Assembly (NCBI RefSeq): GCF_019192735.1
Contig: NZ_JAHTKP010000059.1
Coordinates: forward strand, 1-48,851
Origin: Kitasatospora aureofaciens
Lineage (GTDB): Bacteria; Actinomycetota; Actinomycetes; Streptomycetales; Streptomycetaceae
Direction: 5' to 3'
DNA length: 48,851 bases
Shown here: positions 38,643 through 46,662 of the stretch, piece by piece
How positions within the stretch are numbered: position 1 is the first letter of the stretch
How the letters are laid out: every line of letters begins with the position of its first letter
The notes under the pieces: model-generated
Databases searched by the model: none
What the model was told of the DNA's origin: nothing
What the model saw: the letters and a program-made list of their open reading frames with translations, nothing else
Translations under genes and position numbers: made by a program

Positions 38643-40760
38643 ATGTCCCCGCAGCGCCCCGCCGACCCGACCCACCGGCCGCTGCCGCTGGTCCAGGTGC
38701 TCGCCGAGGACGGCCGGCACCGGACCATCTGCCGGATGTGCCACGGCGGTTGCGGCGCCATCGTCACCGTCGACGACGGCCGGCTCACCGCGATCGAGGG
38801 CGACGCGGAGAACCCGAACAACCGCGGCTTCCTCTGCGCCAAGGGCCGGGCCTCGCTGGAACAACTCCACCACCCCGACCGGCTGACCACCCCGCTGCTG
38901 CGCACCGGCCCGCGCGGCAGCGGCGAGTTCCGCCCGATCGGCTGGGCGGAGGCCCTCGACCGGGTCGCCGCCGCCCTCGACCAGGCGCGCCGGACCCACG
39001 GCCCGGAGTCGGTGGTCTTCGCCCAGGGCACCGACCGCAACTACCAGGAGTGGCTCTTCCGCTTCGCCAACAGCTTCGGCAGCCCCAACGTGCTCGGCCC
39101 GGCCCACGTCTGCTTCTACCCGCGGGTGATGGCCGGGATCCTCACCCTGGGCGGTTTCACCTTCTGCGACTACGAGGGGAGCCCCGACCTGGTCCTGATC
39201 TGGGGCTCGAACAAGGCGCTCACCCACGGCGACGGCGTGATCGGCACCCGCCTGCTGTCCGCCGTCCGGGACGGCACCCGGATGATCGTCGTCGACCCGC
39301 GCCGGACCTCACTGGCCGCCCGCGCCGAGCGGTTCCTGCAGGTCCGCCCGGGCGAGGACACGGCGCTGGCGCTCGCGATGATCCACACCGTGATCGAGGC
39401 CGACGCGTACGACCACGAGTTCGTCGCCGCGCACACCGTCGGCTTCGAGGACCTCGCCGCCCACGTCGCCGACTACCCGCCGGAGGCCGTCGCCGAGCGG
39501 ACCGGCATACCCGCCGAACAGATCCGGGCCGCCGCCCTCGCGTACGCGGCCGCGCCGAGCGCCGCCATCGAACTCGGCACCGGTCCGCAGCAGCACCGCG
39601 ACTCCTTCCACACCTGCCGGGCCCTGCTGCTGCTCTCCGCGATCTGCGGCAACCTCGACCGGCCCGGCGGCGACGTCCTGTGGGACCCGCCCGGCATCGA
39701 CGGCCGGCGCTCCTTCCCGCGCGCCGAACTGCTCCCGCCGGAGCAGGCCGCCAAACGCCTCGGCGGGGACCGGCACCGCATCCTCGCCATGTCCGGCTGG
39801 GCCCACCCCGGATCGGTCTGGGACGCCGTCCTCGAACCGGACGCGCCCCACCCCGTCACCACCATGCTGGTGCACGGCAGCAACCTGCTGCTCAACTACG
39901 CCGACTCCGACCGCGTCCAACGCGCCCTGGAACGGCTGGACTTCCTCGCCGTCGTCGACCTGCGTCTCACCCCCACGGCCGCCATGGCCGACCTGGTCCT
40001 CCCGGTCGGCGGCTGGCTGGAGCGCGACCAGATCGTCGAGCACGCGCACTACGTCGCGGCCCGCCACGCCTTCGCCCGGGTCGGCGACAGCCGCTCCGAC
40101 GAGTGGATCCTCACCGAACTCGCCCACCGGCTCGGCCTCTCCGCCGACTTCTGGCCCGACGCCCGGGACGCGCTGGACACCCGGCTCGAACCGATCGGCA
40201 TGGACTGGCGGCAGCTGGCCGAACTCCATTACCGGGCCACGCCGTTGGCGTACCACAAGTACCGCACGCGCGGCTTCGGCACCCGCAGCGGCAAGGTGGG
40301 CCTGCGCTGCGATGCCCTGCGCGCCTTCGGCTACCCGCCGCTGCCCGTCCCCGGCCCGCCGGTCGGCACTCCCGAGGACGGCCGCTACCTGCTGACCTCC
40401 GCCCACTCGCCGTTCTACTTCAACTCCGAGTTCCGCGACCTGCCCTCGCTGCGCTCCAAGGAGCCCGAGCCCCTCCTGGACATCCACCCCGATGCCGCCG
40501 CCCGGGAGGGCCTCGCCGACGGCGACTGGGCCGAGATCGCCACCCGCACCGGCCGCATCCGCCTGCGCGTGCGCCTCACCGACCGGATCGCTCCCGACGT
40601 CGTGGTCGCCCCCGCAGCCTGGTGGTACCCGGAGCGCGGCCCCGGCGGGGGCTGGCGGGACAGCAACGTCAACCTCCTCACCAGCAACGACGACGAGAAC
40701 CCCGAGATGGGCTCCTCCACCTTCCGGGGCCTGCGCTGCCACGTCACCCGGGTCGCCTGA
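38643..40760 (+). CDS. Molybdopterin oxidoreductase (DMSO reductase superfamily)
   Basis: A 705-residue Mo/W-bis-MGD enzyme. The [4Fe-4S] ligands are C30, C33, C37 (ICRMCHGGCG) and C65 (FLCAKGR). The candidate Mo ligand is C157 in GPAHVCFYPR. The C-terminal molybdopterin-binding domain starts near residue 580 (LLTSAHSPFYFN). It resembles thiosulfate/polysulfide reductases and formate-dehydrogenase-like proteins. There is no Tat signal, so it is cytoplasmic, and no iron-sulfur or membrane subunit genes adjoin. The ATG with ACGGAGG was chosen over an earlier in-frame ATG. A link to the natural-product cluster is uncertain. Confidence 0.9.
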   Translation: MSPQRPADPTHRPLPLVQVLAEDGRHRTICRMCHGGCGAIVTVDDGRLTAIEGDAENPNNRGFLCAKGRASLEQLHHPDRLTTPLLRTGPRGSGEFRPIGWAEALDRVAAALDQARRTHGPESVVFAQGTDRNYQEWLFRFANSFGSPNVLGPAHVCFYPRVMAGILTLGGFTFCDYEGSPDLVLIWGSNKALTHGDGVIGTRLLSAVRDGTRMIVVDPRRTSLAARAERFLQVRPGEDTALALAMIHTVIEADAYDHEFVAAHTVGFEDLAAHVADYPPEAVAERTGIPAEQIRAAALAYAAAPSAAIELGTGPQQHRDSFHTCRALLLLSAICGNLDRPGGDVLWDPPGIDGRRSFPRAELLPPEQAAKRLGGDRHRILAMSGWAHPGSVWDAVLEPDAPHPVTTMLVHGSNLLLNYADSDRVQRALERLDFLAVVDLRLTPTAAMADLVLPVGGWLERDQIVEHAHYVAARHAFARVGDSRSDEWILTELAHRLGLSADFWPDARDALDTRLEPIGMDWRQLAELHYRATPLAYHKYRTRGFGTRSGKVGLRCDALRAFGYPPLPVPGPPVGTPEDGRYLLTSAHSPFYFNSEFRDLPSLRSKEPEPLLDIHPDAAAREGLADGDWAEIATRTGRIRLRVRLTDRIAPDVVVAPAAWWYPERGPGGGWRDSNVNLLTSNDDENPEMGSSTFRGLRCHVTRVA

Positions 40761-40942
40761 TCCGGCATCAACTGAGGTGAATCCGACGTCGGCGTGGGTG
40801 GCCAGCAGCACCGCGTCGTGGCCGCTCGGCAGCCGGACCTGACCGAAGGGACAGCCGGCGCGCCGCTCGGCGTATTCGAGTGGGGGCCGGACAGCGGCCC
40901 CGGCGGACAGGGGAATGCGGCCTGCTTCTCGTGAGCCTCGGT

Positions 40943-41887
40943 TCAGCCGGTTTTGGCGAGCATGTCGTGGATGGACCTGATCACGATGTCGGGGCGGTCG
41001 AGCGGGATGTCGTGGGAGCTGTTGTCGGCCACGACCAGGCGGCGGTCGGGGGCGGCGTGGGCGAACGCGGCCTGCGCGTCACGCCACAGTTGGGCGTCCT
41101 GCTCGGAGGTCTCGAACGGCGTTTTTGCCGATGCGATGACGATCGCCGGAAGGTCCTGGGGCCAGGACACCTGGTGGTAGGCGTGGTGCATGGCCGCGTA
41201 GTCCTGTGCCACGGCGAGCAGTTGGCGGGTCTGGGGGGTGGAGGGCCGGGATGCCAGGGCGGCGATCTGGTCCTTGTTGGCGGCCACGACTCGGTCGATC
41301 TCGCCGTCGGTGTAGAAGTCGGGCAGGCTGGCGTCGATCAGAACCGCGCCCGCGACCCAGCCGGGGTGGCTGCGCACGAAGTAGGTGGCGATCTCGCCGG
41401 CTTCCGAGTGCGAGGCCAGGACCACGTTGTGGGTGGCGCCCGCTGCCGTCAGCACGGCCGCCAGGTCCGAGACGGCGTTGTCGACCCGCCACGGTCCGGC
41501 CACCTCCGCACTGGCGCCCAGGCCGGAGCGGTCGTAGGTGATGATCTCCGATCCGGTCTCCTTGGCCAGGGCGGGCACCAGGTCCTTCCAGTAGGACGAG
41601 TCCTGCCCGCCGCCGGCGTCCAGCACGATCGCGGGCAGGTGTCCGGGCGTCACATGGAAGGCCAGCCGGTGTCCGTTGTTGGAGACGGTCCGCGCGTCGG
41701 AGCCTGCCGTTGGAGCCTGGCCGGCCGTGGACGACGATGCCGCCGACGGCGCGGCCGCGCCGGGGGAGCCGGCGGCGCTCGGGGCGTGGGACGCTTCGCA
41801 CGCGGTGGCGGTCCCGAGCGCGAGAGTGGTGGCGGCGAGCAGGAGTGCTGAGCGCCGGCTGCGGCGCGGCAGTGGGCGTGGAGTCAT
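40943..41887 (-). CDS. Alpha/beta hydrolase lipoprotein
   Basis: A 314-residue exported hydrolase. The N-terminus has twin Arg (RRSRRSALLLAA) and a lipobox-like LGTATAC with the lipidated Cys at about residue 30. An Ala/Ser/Pro linker follows. The catalytic part has LDAGGGQDSSYW, YDRSGLGAS, the nucleophile segment VVLASHSEAGEIA (both usual Gly of GxSxG are replaced) and the late SSHDIPLDRPD with the His. It likely acts outside the membrane on a small ester, amide or similar bond. Confidence 0.87.
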   Translation of the reverse strand: MTPRPLPRRSRRSALLLAATTLALGTATACEASHAPSAAGSPGAAAPSAASSSTAGQAPTAGSDARTVSNNGHRLAFHVTPGHLPAIVLDAGGGQDSSYWKDLVPALAKETGSEIITYDRSGLGASAEVAGPWRVDNAVSDLAAVLTAAGATHNVVLASHSEAGEIATYFVRSHPGWVAGAVLIDASLPDFYTDGEIDRVVAANKDQIAALASRPSTPQTRQLLAVAQDYAAMHHAYHQVSWPQDLPAIVIASAKTPFETSEQDAQLWRDAQAAFAHAAPDRRLVVADNSSHDIPLDRPDIVIRSIHDMLAKTG

Positions 41888-42111
41888 GGGTTCGTCCTTG
41901 AGGGAGTTGTGACGCGACAGGGGAGATCGCGCTTCGCCGATGCGTGACCTGCCGGCTCTGCGAGACGAACACCAGTCTTCGCGTCACACCGCCGCCGGTC
42001 GATGCGACCAGCCCCCGAGAGCCCCGGGGGGCTCAGCCCACCGAACGCGGTAGGGCTACCTCCCCCCGAACCGAGCCGGGCCCACGGCCTGGGCCCGCCA
42101 CCGGTCCGTCC

Positions 42112-42136
42112 AGCCCGGCGCACGGGCCGGGCTTTT
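42112..42136 (+). terminator. Rho-independent-like terminator
   Basis: AGCCCGGC (42112-42119) pairs with GCCGGGCT (42126-42133) and runs into TTTT. The T-run is on the + strand, although both flanking genes are on the minus strand, so the transcript it ends is not identified. Confidence 0.6.
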
Positions 42137-42201
42137 GTACACACGCGCAGCCACCCTCGGCGCAGAGGCCGCTGCCGGGGACCGACGGTGAGGGGGATTG
42201 T

Positions 42202-42236
42202 CGGGCGGGTCGGCGGCGACGCCCCCGACCCGCCCG
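42202..42236 (-). terminator. 12-bp perfect hairpin after the 42280-43239 gene
   Basis: CGGGCGGGTCGG (42202-42213) pairs completely with CCGACCCGCCCG (42225-42236) over an 11-base loop. It lies 44 bases past the stop of the minus-strand hydrolase gene and is its likely terminator. Confidence 0.75.
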
Positions 42237-42279
42237 CTCCGCACCGGCGAGGGGTGAGCCGGCGCGGAGCGCCCCGGCG

Positions 42280-43239
42280 TTACTTGGACTCGACCCGCCC
42301 GAGCGGGTCGGGTCCGGCCGTCAGCGCGTCACACGCTGCCTGCCAGGCGGAATCCCCGGGGTAGAGCTCGGTGCGGAGGTAGGCCCAGGTGAGCCGCTGG
42401 ATCACGGCGACTCGCTCGGGGTTCTCGTCCGTGGTCTCGGCGACGTCGTACCCGGAGACTCCGCCGAGCCCGTGCTCTGCGTCGAACAGGGTGAGCAGGG
42501 ACTTGCGGCCGGGGGAGAGGACGTACGGATCGGTGTGCCAGGCCGGGCCCCGGACCGTCAGGTGGGTGGAGGTGTCCTTGTCGCCGGCGACCACGAGCGC
42601 GGGCGTCGTCATCCGGGAGAAGTCCGTGGTCGAGAGGAAGGGATAGTTCTCGGTCACGGCCTCGGTGACGGCATCGCCGCCCCTGCCGGGAGCGGCAAGC
42701 AGGACGCCCGCCTTGATCCGGGGCTCGGCCAGGCTCACTTCCGTCCCGTCGTCCGGATCGGTGAGCCGGGCGCCCAGCAGCAGGCTTGCGGTGTGCCCGC
42801 CCATCGAGTGCCCGGCTACGGCGACCCTGCTGTGGTCCAGGCGCCCGAGGAGCTGCGGTACGGCGGCCTCGATCAGGTCGAGCCGGTCGAGGATGTGCTT
42901 CATGTCCTCGGCCCGCGATCGCCAGTACAGCGGTGCCCCGGGGGTGTTGGGGTCCAGGCGCAGCGTCGTCGAGCTGAGATGGGTGGGCTGGATCACGACG
43001 AAGCCTTGCGCCGCCCAGAAGCTGGCGAGGGGGGCGTAGCCGTTCAGCGAGGAGAGGTTGTTCGAGTAGCCCTGACCGTGCGAGAGGAGGATGACCGGCA
43101 GGTCGGTCCCGGTCACGGGCGCGGAGACCCGTACCTGCAGGTCCACGGCTCGGCCGGGTGCCGGCAGCACGACCGGACTGATCGAGAGGACCGGGGTGGG
43201 CGAGCTGAAGGTCTTGGCTGTGTGAGTCGATGCACTCAT
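42280..43239 (-). CDS. Serine hydrolase of the PAF-acetylhydrolase/dienelactone type
   Basis: A 319-residue cytoplasmic alpha/beta hydrolase. Motifs are VILLSHGQGYSNNLSS, FVVIQPTHLSS, the nucleophile in VAVAGHSMGGHTASLLL, VVAGDKDTSTH with an Asp, and a late His in DAEHGLGG. No signal peptide is seen. It is divergent from a TetR gene, and paired palindromes occupy the shared promoter region, so the TetR protein probably represses it until an inducing compound appears. Substrate unknown. Confidence 0.87.
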   Translation of the reverse strand: MSASTHTAKTFSSPTPVLSISPVVLPAPGRAVDLQVRVSAPVTGTDLPVILLSHGQGYSNNLSSLNGYAPLASFWAAQGFVVIQPTHLSSTTLRLDPNTPGAPLYWRSRAEDMKHILDRLDLIEAAVPQLLGRLDHSRVAVAGHSMGGHTASLLLGARLTDPDDGTEVSLAEPRIKAGVLLAAPGRGGDAVTEAVTENYPFLSTTDFSRMTTPALVVAGDKDTSTHLTVRGPAWHTDPYVLSPGRKSLLTLFDAEHGLGGVSGYDVAETTDENPERVAVIQRLTWAYLRTELYPGDSAWQAACDALTAGPDPLGRVESK

Positions 43240-43336
43240 GATGCGCGTGTCCCTTCAATGGCCTCTCCTGCCGGGCTCGTTCGGCCGGCGGCGGGGGAGG
43301 CGAGCAGGAGCGTCCGGCTTCGGCTACGCTGAAATC

Positions 43337-43373
43337 GGAACGTTGTTCCACTTACGATACGGAACGCTGTTCC
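43337..43373. promoter_or_regulatory. Two TetR-type operators in the divergent promoter
   Basis: GGAAC-GTT-GTTCC (43337-43349) and GGAAC-GCT-GTTCC (43361-43373) are near-identical 13-bp palindromes 24 bases apart, centre to centre. TACGAT (43353-43358) between them is a possible -10 hexamer. The region lies between the hydrolase and TetR genes. Confidence 0.75.
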
Positions 43374-43411
43374 GTTTCGTCAACGGTCATCGGTCATCGG
43401 AGGAGTGTGTG

Positions 43412-44008
43412 GTGCCCAGTGCGAGCCAGTCCGGAGACGTGCCGGCCCGGAGCAAGCGGGCCGACGCGATGCGCAACCAGCAGACGCTGCTGGCGGCCGC
43501 CGCCGAGGTCTTCGTCACCTCCGGCGTCGACGCGCCGATCCGTGCGATCGCGGCCCGAGCGGGCGTCGGGCTGGGGACGATCTACCGCCACTTCCCGACC
43601 CGGGCGGATCTCGTCGTCGCCGTCTACCGCCACCAGGTCGAGGCGTGCGCCGAGGCCGGCCCGAGCCTGCTGGCCGGTGCCGGCTCCCCGTTCGCGGCAC
43701 TGCGGCAGTGGGTCGACCTCTTCGTCGACTTCCTGGTGACGAAGCACGGACTCGCCAACGCGCTGCAGTCGGACAGCAGTGGCTTCGACGCGCTGCACGC
43801 CTACTTCCTCGACCGCTTGGTGCCCGTCTGCACGCAGTTGCTCGACGCCGCAGTCGATGCCGGCGAAATCGGGCCCGGTACGCACGCTTATGAACTGATG
43901 CGCGGCATCGGCAACCTCTGCATCGGACGTGACAGCGACCCGCGCTACGACCCTCGCCGATTGGTCGCACTGCTCCTCAAGGGGCTGCAGCGACCCCAGT
44001 CGTCCTGA
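43412..44008 (+). CDS. TetR-family regulator
   Basis: A 198-residue regulator. The HTH lies near residues 25-60 (DAPIRAIAARAGVGLGTIYRHF). The C-terminal ligand domain is SACE-type-like (LRQWVDLFVDFLVTKHGLANAL). I chose GTG 43412 because GGAGGA ends seven bases upstream; GTG 43409 is one codon earlier. It likely binds the two palindromes in front of it and controls itself and the divergent hydrolase. Confidence 0.9.
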   Translation: MPSASQSGDVPARSKRADAMRNQQTLLAAAAEVFVTSGVDAPIRAIAARAGVGLGTIYRHFPTRADLVVAVYRHQVEACAEAGPSLLAGAGSPFAALRQWVDLFVDFLVTKHGLANALQSDSSGFDALHAYFLDRLVPVCTQLLDAAVDAGEIGPGTHAYELMRGIGNLCIGRDSDPRYDPRRLVALLLKGLQRPQSS

Positions 44009-44111
44009 CGTCGACGACACTCGGTGACTCCGCCTGTCCGCGGGCTGCGGCGGTAGCTGGGCACGGCCGGCCTCGCCGCACCGGACTCGGAGCATCCTGT
44101 GGGGACGCGCC

Positions 44112-44855
44112 TCAGCCGTCGGCGGCGAGGCGGTCCAGCCATTCCCTCAGCAGATGCTGCTCGGCGCTGCTGAGGGTGGTCTGCTCGGGCAGTGCGGCGC
44201 GCAGGGCGCGGGCGGCGCCGGCCGGGCCCGCGTCCCGTACGGCCGGCTGCTGGTTGGTCACGGCGGTGACCATGGCCGTCCGCAGCGCGGTCAGCAGGGC
44301 CGGGTTGCGCTCGTCCTCGGGCAGGGACAGCCAAGTGAGCACCGCGCCACGGGCGGTGGCGTGGATGAGCGTGGCCGCGAGCTGTTCGTCGACGCGGAGC
44401 CAGCCGCCGGCGGCGAGGCGGCGGATCCGGCCCATCAGGATCTCCATGCCGGCCGTGAAGGCGGCCGAGGTGGCATTCCCCGGCTCGCTGTACATCAGCG
44501 TGTAGAGCGCGGGATTGGCCAGGCCGAACTCGACCGCCAGGTCCCAGCCCGCCTTCAGGTCCTCGACGGGGTCCTGCGGGTCGGGGTCGACGTGCTTGGC
44601 CGCGAGGAACGCGGCGAAGCCGTACTCGGCCACCGCTTCGAGCAGCCCGTTCTTGTCGCCGAACAGCCGGTAGATGGCCGGCGCCTGCACGCCCGCGGCG
44701 ACCGCGACCGCGCGCGTGGTGACGGCGTCGCGGCCCTCCCGCTCCAGCAGGCCGATGGCGGCCTCGATGACGCGTTGCCGGGTCTGCTCACGGCCTGCGG
44801 CCGCGGTGTCGGAGTCGGCGGCGGCGCGGTCCTCGGCGGGTGAACGTGGTGGCAT
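44112..44855 (-). CDS. TetR-family regulator
   Basis: A 247-residue regulator with the HTH near residues 37-70 (DAVTTRAVAVAAGVQAPAIYRLFGDK) and a TetR_C-type domain with LAVEFGLANPALYTLMYSEPG. It is divergent from the NmrA-like reductase gene, 90 bases away. A perfect 13-bp palindrome touches its start codon. It probably represses both genes. Confidence 0.9.
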   Translation of the reverse strand: MPPRSPAEDRAAADSDTAAAGREQTRQRVIEAAIGLLEREGRDAVTTRAVAVAAGVQAPAIYRLFGDKNGLLEAVAEYGFAAFLAAKHVDPDPQDPVEDLKAGWDLAVEFGLANPALYTLMYSEPGNATSAAFTAGMEILMGRIRRLAAGGWLRVDEQLAATLIHATARGAVLTWLSLPEDERNPALLTALRTAMVTAVTNQQPAVRDAGPAGAARALRAALPEQTTLSSAEQHLLREWLDRLAADG

Positions 44856-44868
44856 GTATCGACGATAC
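44856..44868. promoter_or_regulatory. Palindrome GTATCGACGATAC
   Basis: GTATC-GAC-GATAC is a perfect 13-bp palindrome directly before the TetR start codon on the minus strand. A second short one, TTCCA-T-TGGAA (44915-44925), lies nearer the reductase gene. Both suit TetR binding in the 90-base divergent promoter. Confidence 0.6.
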
Positions 44869-44945
44869 CGCAAGGCTGTTGCCGCCGTTATTATCGGTGC
44901 TAACGTGAAGTTGTTTCCATTGGAACCAGGGTCCTGGAGTGCAAC

Positions 44946-45818
44946 ATGATCATCGTGACCGGAGCCACCGGGCAGCTCGGACGCCAGATCGTCGAACGGC
45001 TGCTCACTCACGTGCCGGCGGAGCGGGTCGGCGTCAGCGTCCGAAACCCGCGGAAGGCGCAGGCGTTCGCCGATCAGGGCGTGCGCGTGCGACGGGGCAA
45101 CTTCACCGAGGCCGACAGCCTCTCCCACGCCTTCGAGGGCGCCGCCCAGGTGCTGATCGTCTCCGTCGACAAGATGGGCGAGGAAGCCGTGCGGGACCAC
45201 CGTGCCGCGATCGACGCGGCCGTCGCGTCCGGCGCCCGCCGCATCCTCTACACCAGCCACATGGGTGCCGGCGCCTCCTCGCGGTTCCAGCCCTGCCGCG
45301 ACCACGCCGCCACCGAGGACGCGCTGCGCGCCTCCGGCGTGCCGTTCACCTCGCTGCGCAACGGCTTCTACGCCGCCAGCGCGGTGCAGTTCCTGGGCCA
45401 CGCCGTGAGCTCCGGCCAGGTCGTGCTCCCCGCGGACGGGCCGGTCGGCTGGACCGCCCACGCCGACCTCGCCGACGCGGCCGCCGTCATCCTGGCCGAC
45501 GAAGGCCGCTTCGACGGGCCCACGCCCCCGCTCACCGCGGCGCAGGCGCTGACGTTCGACGACATCGCACGCCTGGCCACCGACGTCATCGGCCGCACCA
45601 TCACGCGAATCACCGCCCCCGATGACGAGTTCCGGCACCAGCTGGTGGGCCGTGGGGTTCCCGCCGAGGCGGCGGACCAGCTGCTCGGCATCTTCGCAGC
45701 CGCCCGGGCCGGCGAGTTCGCCGCCGTCGACCCGACGCTGGCCACCCTGCTCGGCCGCGAACCCATCGCCATGAGCACGGTTCTGCGCGAGCAGCCGCCC
45801 GACCACGACGCTCGCTGA
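44946..45818 (+). CDS. NmrA-like NAD(P)-dependent reductase
   Basis: A 290-residue atypical short-chain dehydrogenase of the NmrA/quinone-reductase-2 type. The nucleotide motif is MIIVTGATGQLGRQIV, followed by VRRGNFTEADSL and ARRILYTSHMG. The usual active-site YxxxK is not evident, as in NmrA-like proteins. GGAG precedes the ATG. With its divergent TetR gene it forms a typical inducible redox-stress or detoxification unit. Confidence 0.88.
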   Translation: MIIVTGATGQLGRQIVERLLTHVPAERVGVSVRNPRKAQAFADQGVRVRRGNFTEADSLSHAFEGAAQVLIVSVDKMGEEAVRDHRAAIDAAVASGARRILYTSHMGAGASSRFQPCRDHAATEDALRASGVPFTSLRNGFYAASAVQFLGHAVSSGQVVLPADGPVGWTAHADLADAAAVILADEGRFDGPTPPLTAAQALTFDDIARLATDVIGRTITRITAPDDEFRHQLVGRGVPAEAADQLLGIFAAARAGEFAAVDPTLATLLGREPIAMSTVLREQPPDHDAR

Positions 45819-45847
45819 CCGGCCCGACCCCGGTCCGGGTGCCGGTC
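45817..45847. terminator. Hairpin between convergent genes
   Basis: GACCGGC (45817-45823) pairs with GCCGGTC (45841-45847). It overlaps the reductase stop and ends just before the convergent TetR gene stop. Confidence 0.55.
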
Positions 45848-45851
45848 CTCG

Positions 45852-46463
45852 TCAGCCGGCGTGGGTGCGGTCGGTGGCGGCTGCCGGCCAGCCGCGCTCC
45901 AGCAGGTCGAAGGCGTGCTGGACGGCCCGACGCGGATCGGCCTGGCCGCGGGCGAGGTTGACAGTCTCCAGGGCGAAGTGGGCCAGGGCTGCGCAGGTGG
46001 GGTCGGACTCGGGGGCGCCGATGTCCTCGGCGATGGCGTGTGCCAGGGCGGTCTCGTGCCGCATCCAGATGCGGTGCGCGTGCTCGCGCAGTGCCGGGGT
46101 GCCGTTGACGAGCGCGAGGAACGAGGCGAACCGGGGATCGGCGGCGGCGTCGATCCGCACGCGCAGGACGTAGTCGCGCAGGGCTGCCGGGATCGGCAGG
46201 CCGGCCGGGCGCTCGCGCACCGCGGCGACCAGGCCCGCTTCCACCTCGGCGTCCTCGTCGAAGACCAGCGCCTCCTTGCCGGAGAAGTGCTTGAACAGGG
46301 TCGTGGTGGAGACGTCGGCGGCCTCGGCCACGTCCTTGATGCTCACCTGGTCGTAGCCGCGTTCGAGGAACAGTTCCAATGCCGCGTCGGCCAGCGCCTT
46401 GCGGGTGGCGGCCTTCTTGCGCTCCCGGCGCCCCATCGTCTCGGGCCTCATCGTCTGGCTCAC
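45852..46463 (-). CDS. TetR-family regulator
   Basis: A 203-residue regulator with the HTH near residues 30-62 (VSIKDVAEAADVSTTTLFKHFSGK). A C-terminal ligand domain follows. I took the GTG at 46463 as start because AGGGTGG lies upstream; in-frame starts up to ten codons earlier are possible. It is divergent from the TetX-like monooxygenase gene with an inverted repeat between them, and it probably represses that gene. Confidence 0.88.
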   Translation of the reverse strand: MSQTMRPETMGRRERKKAATRKALADAALELFLERGYDQVSIKDVAEAADVSTTTLFKHFSGKEALVFDEDAEVEAGLVAAVRERPAGLPIPAALRDYVLRVRIDAAADPRFASFLALVNGTPALREHAHRIWMRHETALAHAIAEDIGAPESDPTCAALAHFALETVNLARGQADPRRAVQHAFDLLERGWPAAATDRTHAG

Positions 46464-46493
46464 GGGGACCACCCTAGCCTTCGACTGACTCAA

Positions 46494-46522
46494 TTCAAAA
46501 GTTGATTCATTGCACTTTTGAA
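46494..46522. promoter_or_regulatory. 9-bp inverted repeat in the TetR/monooxygenase promoter
   Basis: TTCAAAAGT (46494-46502) and ACTTTTGAA (46514-46522) are perfect inverted copies separated by 11 bases. The patch is much more AT-rich than its surroundings. It lies between the divergent TetR gene and FAD-monooxygenase gene and is a strong operator candidate. Confidence 0.7.
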
Positions 46523-46662
46523 CCGAGTGTGCTCTTCTGGAGCCGGTCGGGCCTCGCTGATGCCGCCGCCGTGCCCCCGCAGGCCGGTCGGCCCCCTCGA
46601 CCCCGAGGCCCAGCAGCCCACTTCAAGCACCAGCAGTCCACTTCGAGCAAAGGAACCTCGCC

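Larger units (their letters stand above)
41888..42279. other. Intergenic stretch with two hairpins
   Basis: This 392-base gap lies between two minus-strand hydrolase genes. It should contain the promoter of the lipoprotein gene near 41890-41990. Further right are two strong hairpins (42112-42136 and 42202-42236). I see no coding frame with homology. Confidence 0.6.

Noticed and set aside
40761..40942. Minus-strand frame containing GCPFGQVRLPSGHDAVLLAT
   Set aside because: It looks vaguely protein-like and could be a remnant, but I cannot assign it to any family.
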